From positions 1 through 64,000 of the forward strand of contig NZ_JAAFYZ010000024.1 of NCBI RefSeq assembly GCF_018274385.1: a DNA stretch of 64,000 bases. Direction: 5' to 3'. Position 1 is the stretch's first letter. Every line of letters begins with the position of its first letter. Source of the stretch: Catenulispora pinistramenti. GTDB lineage: Bacteria; Actinomycetota; Actinomycetes; Streptomycetales; Catenulisporaceae. Below the pieces are notes generated by a model. The model was not told the origin of the DNA. It worked only from the letters and a program-made list of their open reading frames with translations, and did not search any database. The position numbers and the translations under genes were made by a program. Below are positions 30,126 to 37,902 of the stretch, piece by piece.

Positions 30126-30560
30126 TCAGATCTGCGCGACATGCTCCACATTCGCCTGATCCGCCGGATCGGCGCTCGGCTCGCCGGCGAACCACGCGTC
30201 CAGCATCTCGACCAGCAGCGGCTCAGAGGTGAGGCGCAGGCTGAGGGCCAGCACGTTGGCGTCGGCCCACTTGCGCGCGCCGTCGGCCATCACAGCGTCC
30301 GTACACAGTGCGGCCCGCACACCGTCCACCTTGTTCGCCGCGATCGACGCCCCGGCGCCGGTCCAGCACGCCACCACCGCTTGATCAGCACGCCCCTCGG
30401 CAACGGCCCGCGCCGCCGCCTCCGAGCACCACGCCCAATCCGCACGCTCGCCCGGGACCAGTGCACCGAAGAGCAGCACCGTATGCCCGCGCCGCTCCAA
30501 CTCCGGCCCGATCTCCGCGGCCACCCCGGCCACCTCATCCGCCGACACCGCGATGCGCAT
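30126..30560 (-). CDS. RpiB/LacA/LacB family sugar-phosphate isomerase
   Basis: This 144-residue protein has the RpiB fold. MRIAVSADEVAG opens the first strand, and VVACWTGAGASIAANKVDGVRAALCTD matches the core motif that holds the catalytic cysteine (Cys in ACWTG) and the phosphate loop. DGARKWADANVLALS is also typical. It likely interconverts aldose and ketose 5-phosphates such as ribose 5-phosphate and ribulose 5-phosphate. The C-terminal tail is acidic and differs from the main RpiB. It stands alone, 24 bp downstream of the fhuF-like stop on the same strand. Confidence 0.85.
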   Translation of the reverse strand: MRIAVSADEVAGVAAEIGPELERRGHTVLLFGALVPGERADWAWCSEAAARAVAEGRADQAVVACWTGAGASIAANKVDGVRAALCTDAVMADGARKWADANVLALSLRLTSEPLLVEMLDAWFAGEPSADPADQANVEHVAQI

Positions 30561-30584
30561 GGTCCCGCTCCGTCCTGTTTCGAT

Positions 30585-31340
30585 CTAGGTGTCCATTGCA
30601 CCACGCGCCGGGCCCAGGACACAGTCACCGCACAGCGCCCCATCCCGGTCGGGAGCCGCGCGGTAGATGAGGCAGCAGCTGCGGCGGCGGAACGTGCCGT
30701 CCGGCTCGAAGGCGCCGGAGCCCGCGAGGTAGGGGCCGGAAAGTAGATCCTGCATCAGGGCACTGGCCTCGGGATGCGCTGCGGAGAGCATCTTGCCCGC
30801 GCCGACCAGAGCGGAGGCGACGTTGCCGCGCACGATGCGCTCGTTGACGCCGAAGCGGGCGATCGCCATACCGAACTCGCCGACCACGCCGCCCAACACG
30901 CCATCGGCGAACGTGGCGCCGGAGTCGAGCGCCGCTCCGCGCAACGACAGCGGAAAGAGGCTGCCGAGTGTCGGCTGCCACCAGAGATCTGCTGCCCGGA
31001 CACGGCCGCACCGCTGATGAAGCACCGCCAGCGCGAGCAAAGGCGAAACCACCCGCGCCACCAGCCCCAGGTGCACGACCGACGCCGCGACCCGCAGCTC
31101 CACCCCCGCCGCCTCCTGACCAGTCCCGGCAGCCAAGAAGCCACGAACCCCCGCGACCCGCTCCACCAGCACATCAGGATGGTCGACCAGCTCGCGCATC
31201 GGTCGCCACAGCCCCGCTTGTTGTTCCGCCGCGCCGCCACCAACCCCGCCGTGAAAGCCCACCCCGAAGTAAGGCCCCAGCGCAGCAAGCTCCTCGCTCA
31301 CTACCGCCGGGGCCGTCAATCTGTCGTCGGCAGCCGTCAC
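30585..31340 (-). CDS. FhuF-like (2Fe-2S) ferric reductase family protein
   Basis: This 251-residue protein ends in RRSCCLIYRAAPDRDGALC-GDC, a CC-x13-C-x2-C cluster close to the CC-x10-C-x2-C [2Fe-2S] motif of E. coli FhuF. The middle LWWQPTLGSLFPLSLRG is a conserved FhuF segment. FhuF proteins reduce ferric iron from siderophores in the cytosol. Here the GTG start at 31340 overlaps the cbtA stop codon, placing it in a cobalamin-riboswitch operon, so a corrinoid- or cobalt-linked redox role is also conceivable. Confidence 0.83.
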   Translation of the reverse strand: MTAADDRLTAPAVVSEELAALGPYFGVGFHGGVGGGAAEQQAGLWRPMRELVDHPDVLVERVAGVRGFLAAGTGQEAAGVELRVAASVVHLGLVARVVSPLLALAVLHQRCGRVRAADLWWQPTLGSLFPLSLRGAALDSGATFADGVLGGVVGEFGMAIARFGVNERIVRGNVASALVGAGKMLSAAHPEASALMQDLLSGPYLAGSGAFEPDGTFRRRSCCLIYRAAPDRDGALCGDCVLGPARGAMDT

Positions 31341-32212
31341 ACCGCCGCCGCGGTAACACCCGAACCCGCGCCGCCTGTCGCCTCGGCGCGTTCCATCACC
31401 GGGCGCAGGACGCGCTCGGCCAGGGGGCCGAAGATCAGGGCGAGCGTGCCCCACAGGATGAGCTGGTTGCAGATCGAGTAGAAGCGGAACGAGAACAGCA
31501 CGTCGGCCGGGAAGCCCGGGTAGACGATGTTGCCCTTCGGGTCCGTCAGGGGCAGTGGCGTCTCGGTGGCGTGGTGTCCGTAGGCGTGGACGTTCGCCGA
31601 GAGTTCGCCGAGGCTGGGCAGGATCGCCATCACGATGCCGATCGCGACCGCGAAGCCGAGCACTGAGAGCAGGGTGGCGTTCCAGTTGCCGAAGCGGGGG
31701 GCCAGGCGGCGGCCCAGCCAGGTGGCGGCCAGGATGAAGGCCAGGGAGCAGACGACCATCGTCAGGTACAGGGCCGCGCGCGGTTTGATGGTTTCGGGGT
31801 GGCCGATGGCCGGCGGGTTGGCCGGGTACTTCAGGTAGGGCACCAGGTAGATGCCGGCCAGACCGGCGCCGGCCACCAGGAGGGCCAGTACCTTGGGCTG
31901 GATCCGGCCGACGCGGCCCAGACACAGCAGGTAGACCACCGAGTACAGGGCGCCCATGGCCGCGCCGAAGCCGATCAGGCCGACGCCGATGCCGATGTTG
32001 CTCTGCACCGTGCGGCTGAACAGATCCGGGCCGGCGGGGTCGATCGGCAGGCCGGCGGCCGTGTTCAGGGCCGCCTGGGCGGCGTCGCGGCCGTTCTCGT
32101 AGGCGATCGCCTTGTCGATCACCGGCTCGGCGAAGATCCGGGCGAAGCAGAAGGCGACCAGGCCGGCCAGCGCGCCGGCCAGCAGGCCGCGCGTGATGAG
32201 TTGCTTTTCCAT
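31337..32212 (-). CDS. cbtA: CbtA family cobalt transporter subunit
   Basis: This is a 291-residue membrane protein with about seven hydrophobic segments, beginning MEKQLITRGLLAGALAGLVA. Family features are the glycine-rich first helix, FARIFAEPVIDKAI, the KYPANPPAIGHPETI loop between helices, and HAYGHHATETPLP, whose histidines could bind metal. CbtA with CbtB forms a cobalt import system found downstream of cobalamin riboswitches. It lies 21 bp after cbtB and overlaps the fhuF-like gene by 4 bp. Confidence 0.93.
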   Translation of the reverse strand: MEKQLITRGLLAGALAGLVAFCFARIFAEPVIDKAIAYENGRDAAQAALNTAAGLPIDPAGPDLFSRTVQSNIGIGVGLIGFGAAMGALYSVVYLLCLGRVGRIQPKVLALLVAGAGLAGIYLVPYLKYPANPPAIGHPETIKPRAALYLTMVVCSLAFILAATWLGRRLAPRFGNWNATLLSVLGFAVAIGIVMAILPSLGELSANVHAYGHHATETPLPLTDPKGNIVYPGFPADVLFSFRFYSICNQLILWGTLALIFGPLAERVLRPVMERAEATGGAGSGVTAAAV

Positions 32213-32233
32213 GAGGGCTCTGATTCCCCGCGC

Positions 32234-32461
32234 TCAGTGGCAGGGGAAGCCGAGCAGGTGGCGGGAGTCGTGCACGAACTCGTGGATGTGCATGTCGCTG
32301 CCGAACACCGACACCGCGCCCTGGTCCACGCCGATGAAGTAGTACGCCAGCAGCCCGAACAGCAGCGCGCCGCCGATCCACAGCCGGGCCTTGGTGGCGG
32401 AGACCACCAGCGGGGTGGGAACGGAAGTCGGGGCAGGGGAAGAAACGGGCATGGTGCTCAC
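32234..32461 (-). CDS. cbtB: CbtB family cobalt transporter small subunit
   Basis: This 75-residue protein has a single membrane helix at about 27-42 (LWIGGALLFGLLAYYF) and a histidine-rich end, DMHIHEFVHDSRHLLGFPC. That is the metal-binding tail typical of CbtB. The GTG start at 32461 has AGGAGG at the right distance; a longer frame runs through the riboswitch. It is the first gene of the cobalamin-controlled operon. Confidence 0.92.
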   Translation of the reverse strand: MSTMPVSSPAPTSVPTPLVVSATKARLWIGGALLFGLLAYYFIGVDQGAVSVFGSDMHIHEFVHDSRHLLGFPCH

Positions 32462-32511
32462 AATGAGCCTCCTTCGGGATCCAGCGTCCCTGTTCGATGG
32501 AGCGGGTCGAC

Positions 32512-32632
32512 CGGGGAGGGTCTGACTCACCCGTCACCTCGTCTGCCCGACGAGGGGAGGGCTCACAGTGGCGCGACCGTGCCGGAATCTCACCGGCTTC
32601 CTATCCCAGTACCTTGCTTGGGCAGCGTAGGG
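32512..32632 (-). ncRNA. Cobalamin (B12) riboswitch
   Basis: On the minus strand the core runs GATAGGAAGCCGGTGAGATT, CCGGCACGGTCGCGCCACTG and TGAGCC, then AGTCAGACCC, the conserved B12-box elements in the right order. It lies about 50 nt before cbtB. In the presence of adenosylcobalamin it should switch off the cbtB-cbtA-fhuF-like operon. Confidence 0.95.
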
Positions 32633-32686
32633 CCGCCAGGGGCAGCCGTCAAAGAGATGTCGATCACCGTCGCCCCACGCTCCCCC

Positions 32687-33409
32687 TCAGACCCAGGGGT
32701 GACGCCGGCGGTGACGCGGCCCCCAGAACAGGCGATTCAGAACCTTGACGGGAGCGGGCATAGCGTGGAAGAACGCCGCTTGGTGGGCCTCGTCAGCGCC
32801 GTCGATGACCCACGGGACGTAGACGGCGGCGCCCGACAGCTTCTGCTTGCGGGCGATCGTCTTTCCGAAGGCGGCCCAGTCGTCAGGGCTCAGGACCTCC
32901 TGGATCAACGGCAGCGCGGCGTCTTCCTCATGCTTCATATGGCCGCCGAGCGCTGCTTCAAGGTCCCCGACGAGACCGACGAGATCGGCAGGACCGGCGA
33001 GCTCGGCGGGACCAGCGGGATCCGCAGGATCCGCCGAGCGCTGTTCCAAAGCGGCGTCCACGGCTTCGAGCAACGGGTCCAGGCTCGCGTGTTCGGCGGC
33101 CATGGCGGCCAAGATCTCAGCGGCCGAGGTCTCAGCGGCAAGGAGCTCGGCGGCATCGGGACGGCCGGCACAGGCGGCTTCGACCCGAGGCCACAGCGCC
33201 TCGTCCTCGGCGGTGTGGTGGACGTGCAGCTGCTGCTTGAAGGTGGCCCACCCGAGCCGGACGCCGACGCTGTCGGTGCGGCCCTCGGCGGCGGCCCGGC
33301 GCAGCCGCGCCAGATCGCGGCGGAAGGCGTCGTGGGTGACGTACATCAAGGTGAAGTCGATGCGGCCGGTCGATCGGCCGGCGGTGCTGGTGCCCGGGTC
33401 GGTACTCAT
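32687..33409 (-). CDS. Hemerythrin-like domain protein
   Basis: This is a 240-residue protein with the four-helix hemerythrin ligand pattern: YVTHDAFRRDL, LHVHHTAEDEALWP, AEHASLDPLLE and GGHMKHEEDAALP. These supply the His and acidic ligands for a di-iron centre that can bind O2 or react with NO or peroxide. A PADPAGPAELAGPADL repeat lengthens the loop before the last helix. The C-terminal ~70 residues (PWVIDGADEAH...WGPRHRRRH) are an addition seen in actinobacterial members. It is monocistronic, with a dyad over its promoter. Confidence 0.88.
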   Translation of the reverse strand: MSTDPGTSTAGRSTGRIDFTLMYVTHDAFRRDLARLRRAAAEGRTDSVGVRLGWATFKQQLHVHHTAEDEALWPRVEAACAGRPDAAELLAAETSAAEILAAMAAEHASLDPLLEAVDAALEQRSADPADPAGPAELAGPADLVGLVGDLEAALGGHMKHEEDAALPLIQEVLSPDDWAAFGKTIARKQKLSGAAVYVPWVIDGADEAHQAAFFHAMPAPVKVLNRLFWGPRHRRRHPWV

Positions 33410-33438
33410 GGCAAGCCTCCGTCGTCATTGATACGAGA

Positions 33439-33453
33439 CTCATAATACATGAG
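33439..33453 (-). promoter_or_regulatory. Dyad over the hemerythrin promoter
   Basis: CTCAT-AATAC-ATGAG lies across the minus-strand TATTAT (-10) about 35 bp before the hemerythrin start, in an AT-rich patch. A redox or NO regulator of the Rrf2/NsrR type is a reasonable guess, but none is encoded nearby. Confidence 0.45.
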
Positions 33454-33533
33454 ACCTTGAAATTATGGGATGCGTATTAATTGCGGAGGTCGAAGATCGG
33501 CAGGAGGCCGGCCGAAGATCCCCGGAAACCACA

Positions 33534-33569
33534 AGGTCCCGCTCTGAGCAGCAGCTCGGAGCGGGACCT
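33534..33569 (-). terminator. Terminator hairpin after bL37 gene
   Basis: AGGTCCCGCTC and its complement form an 11-bp stem with a 14-nt loop, 10 nt after the small ribosomal protein stop on the minus strand. Confidence 0.75.
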
Positions 33570-33579
33570 GAAGGGTCGC

Positions 33580-33654
33580 TCAGGCGTTGGGGCGCTTGCC
33601 GTGGTTCGCGCCCTTCTTCTTACGACCTCGCCTCTTGTTACCGCGCTTAGCCAT
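33580..33654 (-). CDS. 50S ribosomal protein bL37 (24 aa)
   Basis: A 24-residue, very basic peptide, MAKRGNKRRGRKKKGANHG followed by KRPNA, is encoded behind a perfect AAGGAGG ribosome site. It closely resembles the mycobacterial 50S subunit protein bL37, whose sequence also begins MAKRG and ends ANHGKRPN. It is too short for most gene finders. It is followed by a hairpin terminator and is probably monocistronic and well expressed. Confidence 0.88.
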   Translation of the reverse strand: MAKRGNKRRGRKKKGANHGKRPNA

Positions 33655-33712
33655 CTCAGTCCTCCTTAACCGCCCGGAGTGCCCGGACGAGAACGTAAGT
33701 CTATGGTCCCGC

Positions 33713-34111
33713 TCAGGCCCGGATCGCCTCCCTGCGCGCCCGGTCCCGCACGCGCCGCGCGATCAGCTGGGTCGCCGACAGATTTCGTCCCGCACTCACG
33801 GTCAGCACCGGGGGCACGGTCTCCAGCCCGTGATAGAGCACCGCGACCAGCTGCAAGAAGCTCATCAAGCCCGCGAGGTCGACGCCCAACGGCTCGGTCC
33901 TGGTCGGCGTGTCCCCGCCGATCACCAACGGCCGGTCGAGAGCGGCCACGACGTCACACAAAACAGCCAACTCCTCGGCCGCCACGGTCGCAACCGGGCG
34001 CGGATCGTAAGGCCGGTCGGCCCGGAAGGGCAGCGACTGGAAGGTGTCGGCGACCCGGCCGGCGGATTCCGCGACCGCGGTGAGGAATTCAGGGAGGAAT
34101 TCGGGAGTCAT
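33713..34111 (-). CDS. Hypothetical protein coupled to UvrA-like gene
   Basis: This is a 132-residue, largely helical soluble protein (EFLTAVAESAGRVADTF; AAEELAVLCDVVAALD). It has no recognised motif. Its ATG overlaps the stop codon of the UvrA-like gene (ATGA), so both are translated together and the product may work with that ATPase. There is no signal peptide or membrane segment. Confidence 0.7.
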   Translation of the reverse strand: MTPEFLPEFLTAVAESAGRVADTFQSLPFRADRPYDPRPVATVAAEELAVLCDVVAALDRPLVIGGDTPTRTEPLGVDLAGLMSFLQLVAVLYHGLETVPPVLTVSAGRNLSATQLIARRVRDRARREAIRA

Positions 34112-36423
34112 CGCGCGGCCTGCTCCAGGATCCCCAGGATCGGAGCCCCACCGACCGCGCGCCGCAGGTACTCCCCCGTGTGTGATCCCTCTGTAGTCAG
34201 CAACCCGGCCGGAGTCCCTTCGTACAGCACGTATCCGCCCCCGGCCCCCGCCTCCGGCCCGAGGTCGATCAGCCAGTCGGCGTGCCCGACCAGGTCCAGG
34301 TTGTGCTCGATCACGATCACCGTGGCGCCGTGCTCGTCGATCAGCCGGTCCAGGGCCGCCAGCAGCCGGTGCACGTCGCTCATGTGCAGGCCGGTGGTGG
34401 GTTCGTCGAGGACGTAGACACCGCCCGGCTCCGACAGGTGTCCGGCCAGCTTCAGCCGCTGGCTCTCACCCCCGGACAGCGTGGTCAGCGGCTGGCCCAG
34501 GCGCAGGTAGTCCAGGCCGACGGTGGCCAGCGCGCCGAGGATCGAGGCGATTTTGCGATCGGCGGCGAAGAACTCGGCGGCCTCGGCCACCGTCGATTCC
34601 AGCACGTCCCCGATCGACAGTCCGCGCAGCCGGTATCCCAGCACGTCTTCGGTGAAGCGGCGGCCGTGGCAGGCCACGCACATCGACGTGACCGTGTCCA
34701 GATACGCCAGGTCCTGCTCGATCACGCCGAGCCCGGCGCACTCCGGGCACGCCCCGGCCGAGTTCGCGCTGAACAACGCCGGATGGACGCCGTTCGCGGC
34801 GGCGAAGGCCTTGCGGATCCGGTCCTGCACACCGGTGTAAGTGGCGACGGTCGAGCGCCGGTTCGCCCCGGGCGCGGACTGGTCGACCGCGATCACCTGC
34901 GGGTGCTGGACCCGCAGCACGGCGTGGGCCAGTGAGGACTTGCCCGAGCCGGCCACGCCGGTGACGACGGTCAGCACGCCGGTCGGGAAGTCGATGTCGA
35001 ACCCGGTCAGGTTGTGCGCTCGGGCGTTGACGACCGGCAGCTTCCCGGTGGGTTCGCGCAGCGCGTGGTCCGGTTTCAGCCGGACCGGCTCGTCGAGGAA
35101 CCGGCCGGTCAGCGTCCCGGACCCGCGCAGGCCGGTGACGTCGCCGGTGTAGCCGACCTCGCCGCCGGCGGTCCCGGCACCGGGCCCGAGGTCGATGACG
35201 TGATCCGCGGCGATGATGACGTCCCGGTCGTGTTCCACCACCAGCACGCTGTTCCCCTTGTCCCGCAAGGCCCGCAGCAGGTCGGTCATGCGGGACACGT
35301 CGCGCGGGTGCATCCCGATGCTCGGTTCGTCGAACACGTACAACAGGTCGTTGAGACTCGACGCGAGCTGCCGCACCAGCTTCACCCGCTGCGCCTCGCC
35401 GCCGGACAGGCTCGCGGTGCGCCGGTCAAGGCTCAGGTATCCCAGACCGATGCCGACCAGATCCTCCAGCCGTGCCCACAGCGCGTTCAGCAACGGCTCG
35501 ATCGTCGGATTCGAGATCTGATCCAGCACGGTCACCAGGTCCGAGGCGGCCATGGCCGACAGATCCGCGATCGTGTAGCCGGCGACCCGGCTGGACAGAG
35601 CCAGCGGCGACAGGCGTGTGCCGCCGCAGTCCGGGCAGCAGGCGGTGGTCGTGAACGCCGCGATCAGTTTGCGAGTGCGTCCGCCGCGGGTCTCAGGGTC
35701 CTGGTCCAGATACAGCCGCCGGAACTTGGTGACGGCTCCTTCATACGAGGCGTTGTAGGCCTGGCCTTGGAACTCCATGGCAACGATGCCGTCATCGGCG
35801 TAGAGCAGATCGTGCAGTTCGGCGTCGGAGTACTCGGCGACCGGCCGCGCGGGGTCGAACCGCCCCGAGCCGACGAGGATCTGCCAGTTCCGGCTGCCGA
35901 CGGCGAAGACCTCGCAGAGCAGCGCTCCCTCGTCGAGCGAGCGGGAGCGGTCGAGGAACACGTCCAGGTCCACGACCGTCGCCTCGCCGAGCCCTTCGCA
36001 CGCCGGGCACATCCCGGCCGGCATGTTGAACGAGAAGGCGTCCGCGTGCGGCACCAAGGGTTCCCCGGCGCGGCTGAACAGCAGGCGCAGCAACGGCGCG
36101 ATGTCGGTGATGGTGCCGACCGTGGAGCGCGCGCCGCCGCGCAGCCGCCGCTGGTCGACCATGATGACCGCCGGGAGGTGTTCCACGGTGTCCACGGCCG
36201 GCCGGGACAGCGCCGGCAGGAAACCGCGGACGAACGCCGGCAGCGTCTCGTTGAGTTGGCGCCTGGCCTCGACCGCGATGGTGTCGAACACCAGCGAGGA
36301 CTTGCCCGAACCGGACACCCCGGTCACGGCGGTCAGGGCGCGCTTCGGGACCGCCACGTCGACGGCCCGCAGGTTGTGTACTCGGGCTCCTCGGACCTCG
36401 ATCCATTCCGTCACGTTTTGCAT
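34108..36423 (-). CDS. UvrA-like ABC ATPase lacking the UvrB-binding domain
   Basis: This 771-residue protein carries two ABC modules with Walker A GVSGSGKSS and GVAGSGKSS, and signatures LSGGEAQRVKL and LSGGESQRLKL. Zinc modules are seen at CPACEGLG, CCPDCGGTRL, CPECAGLG and CVACHGRRF. It is about 170 residues shorter than standard UvrA and resembles the UvrA2/DrrC subgroup, which lacks the UvrB-binding insertion and is linked to resistance against DNA-binding drugs. The ATG at 36423 follows a TAAACT -10 by 6 bp, so it is probably leaderless. It is divergent from a MerR-type regulator. Confidence 0.9.
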   Translation of the reverse strand: MQNVTEWIEVRGARVHNLRAVDVAVPKRALTAVTGVSGSGKSSLVFDTIAVEARRQLNETLPAFVRGFLPALSRPAVDTVEHLPAVIMVDQRRLRGGARSTVGTITDIAPLLRLLFSRAGEPLVPHADAFSFNMPAGMCPACEGLGEATVVDLDVFLDRSRSLDEGALLCEVFAVGSRNWQILVGSGRFDPARPVAEYSDAELHDLLYADDGIVAMEFQGQAYNASYEGAVTKFRRLYLDQDPETRGGRTRKLIAAFTTTACCPDCGGTRLSPLALSSRVAGYTIADLSAMAASDLVTVLDQISNPTIEPLLNALWARLEDLVGIGLGYLSLDRRTASLSGGEAQRVKLVRQLASSLNDLLYVFDEPSIGMHPRDVSRMTDLLRALRDKGNSVLVVEHDRDVIIAADHVIDLGPGAGTAGGEVGYTGDVTGLRGSGTLTGRFLDEPVRLKPDHALREPTGKLPVVNARAHNLTGFDIDFPTGVLTVVTGVAGSGKSSLAHAVLRVQHPQVIAVDQSAPGANRRSTVATYTGVQDRIRKAFAAANGVHPALFSANSAGACPECAGLGVIEQDLAYLDTVTSMCVACHGRRFTEDVLGYRLRGLSIGDVLESTVAEAAEFFAADRKIASILGALATVGLDYLRLGQPLTTLSGGESQRLKLAGHLSEPGGVYVLDEPTTGLHMSDVHRLLAALDRLIDEHGATVIVIEHNLDLVGHADWLIDLGPEAGAGGGYVLYEGTPAGLLTTEGSHTGEYLRRAVGGAPILGILEQAAR

Positions 36424-36551
36424 GATTAAAGTTTATCTTTGAAGTGTTTGTTGAGACTTTCGCGCTTCATACCGCGCAAGTGAAGGTAAAAGTTTAAACT
36501 CCGGGGTTAAAGCCGCTATGAGAAGGCCGATACCGAGAGGAGCGTTCCGCT
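36424..36551. promoter_or_regulatory. AT-rich divergent promoter region of uvrA-like and merR genes
   Basis: This is one of the few AT-rich patches. It contains AGTTTAAACT, a perfect 10-bp palindrome near 36490; GAAGT...ACTTTC arms around 36441-36461 across the uvrA-like promoter; and GAGAGGAGC before the merR GTG. MerR regulators bind long-spacer promoters of this kind. Confidence 0.5.
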
Positions 36552-37253
36552 GTGCGTCCGGTGGACTTGGCCCGCGCCGCAGGGGTGTCGACCCAGCAAG
36601 TACGCAACTTGGAGGCGGCCGGAGCGCTTCCGGAGGCGGAGCGGAGCGTGTCGGGGTACCGGCGTTACAACGAGCGGCATCTGGCCGCGCTGCTCGCCTA
36701 TACCGCTCTCGCACCGGGGGTCGGCGCCCCGGACGCGCGGGCGATCGTGGCGGCGGTCGGCGAACGGCGGGTCAGCGAGGCCACAGAGCTGTTGGACGCG
36801 GCGCACGCGGCGTTGCATCACGGTCGGGCTTCGCTGGTGGAGATCGAGCGCACGTTGGCGGCGGCTGTCGCGCAGGAGCCGGCGGCCGATGCGCCGGACG
36901 GCCTTCGGGTGAGCGCGTTGGCCCGGCTGCTCGGCGTGCGCACCTCCGCGTTGCGGGTGTGGGAGGCAGCGGGATTGCTCGCCCCGGCCCGCGAACCCGT
37001 TACCGGATACCGCGTTTACAGCGCGCGGGACGTCCGCGACGCCCGCATCATCCACACCCTGCGCCAGAGCCACTACCTGTTCGACCGCATCCGGCCGATC
37101 ATCGACGGCCTGCGGCGCACCGGCGGCTCGGAGGCCTTGCAGGAGGCGCTGGCCGATCGTCGGCTCTGGCTCGACCAGCGCTCGGCAGCGTTGTTGGAGG
37201 GTGCTTCGCGGTTGTGGAGCTATGTCGAGCTGATGCGCGGAGCGAGCGCCTAA
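36552..37253 (+). CDS. MerR family regulator with two MerR-type helix-turn-helix domains
   Basis: This is a 233-residue protein. Residues 1-45 (DLARAAGVSTQQVRNLEAA...SGYRRYNERHL) and 116-160 (ALARLLGVRTSALRVWEAA...TGYRVYSARDV) are two copies of the MerR winged-helix DNA-binding unit, joined by a helical segment. The C-terminal ~70 residues may bind a drug or dimerise. Tandem MerR heads are uncommon. The gene is divergent from the UvrA-like ATPase, which suggests drug-induced control. Its stop overlaps that of the convergent tetR gene. Confidence 0.87.
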   Translation: MRPVDLARAAGVSTQQVRNLEAAGALPEAERSVSGYRRYNERHLAALLAYTALAPGVGAPDARAIVAAVGERRVSEATELLDAAHAALHHGRASLVEIERTLAAAVAQEPAADAPDGLRVSALARLLGVRTSALRVWEAAGLLAPAREPVTGYRVYSARDVRDARIIHTLRQSHYLFDRIRPIIDGLRRTGGSEALQEALADRRLWLDQRSAALLEGASRLWSYVELMRGASA

Positions 37254-37831
37254 GGCCTCAGCCCGGCCAGCGTAACGGCCACCAGCCGCTCCACCGCCGC
37301 CCTCGACGGCAGGCTGCCGGCACCGTTCAACGCGTTCACGCAGTACACCGCGAGTTCGGGCGGCGGCACGTCGGTACGCACTTCGCCGCGAGCAGCAGCC
37401 TGGGCGATCAGTTCACTGACGAAGTGTTCCAAGTGCCGGTGCGCCTTCTCGACTCCGGCCGCGTGGTGCAGCGATGCCGCGAGGTCCGGGCCGTGGTGGT
37501 CGCCTCGGTCGCGACGGTTCCGCTGGGCATAGGAACGAAGCACGACCGCCAGCCGGTCCGCGTCCGAGGCTTTGGCCGCCGCCTCCATCAGCTCCGCCAG
37601 GTGCGTGACGACCTGCCGGTCGTGCCAGGCGGCCAGGATCGAGGCGACGTCCGGGAAGTACTTGTAGAGCGTCGCGCGGCCGATGCCGCCGGCCTGGGCG
37701 ATGCCGGACATCGTGACGCCGGTCAGGCCGTGCTCGCCGACCTGGGCCGCGGTGGCGTCCAGGATCGCCTCGCGGACGGAGTCGCGGTGGTCGGCGAGGG
37801 TGTCGCTCCAGATCTTCGGCACGGGGTCCAT
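37250..37831 (-). CDS. TetR family transcriptional regulator
   Basis: This is a 193-residue repressor. The helix-turn-helix is GVTMSGIAQAGGIGRATLYKYFPDVASIL near residues 37-65 (long, TetR-like), followed by a helical ligand domain. ATG 37831 is chosen; GTG 37840 is possible. It is divergent from a small methyltransferase gene, and a perfect 15-bp palindrome (ACAGAG-ACA-CTCTGT) lies between them. It probably represses that gene and itself. Confidence 0.88.
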   Translation of the reverse strand: MDPVPKIWSDTLADHRDSVREAILDATAAQVGEHGLTGVTMSGIAQAGGIGRATLYKYFPDVASILAAWHDRQVVTHLAELMEAAAKASDADRLAVVLRSYAQRNRRDRGDHHGPDLAASLHHAAGVEKAHRHLEHFVSELIAQAAARGEVRTDVPPPELAVYCVNALNGAGSLPSRAAVERLVAVTLAGLRP

Positions 37832-37870
37832 GCTATCCACTCTGTCGATGATCGAGACATAGTGCCATTG

Positions 37871-37885
37871 ACAGAGACACTCTGT
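37871..37885. promoter_or_regulatory. TetR-type operator palindrome
   Basis: ACAGAG-ACA-CTCTGT is a perfect inverted repeat overlapping TTGACA (37868-37873), the probable -35 of the methyltransferase gene. A second, weaker TGTC...GACA dyad lies at 37843-37859 near the tetR start. The layout fits steric repression. Confidence 0.65.
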
Positions 37886-37902
37886 ATCGAAAAACTGAAG
37901 CC

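Noticed and set aside
31341-32537. Upstream extension of the FhuF-like frame
   Set aside because: It overlaps cbtA, cbtB and the riboswitch in another frame. The GTG at 31340 overlapping the cbtA stop is the natural start.
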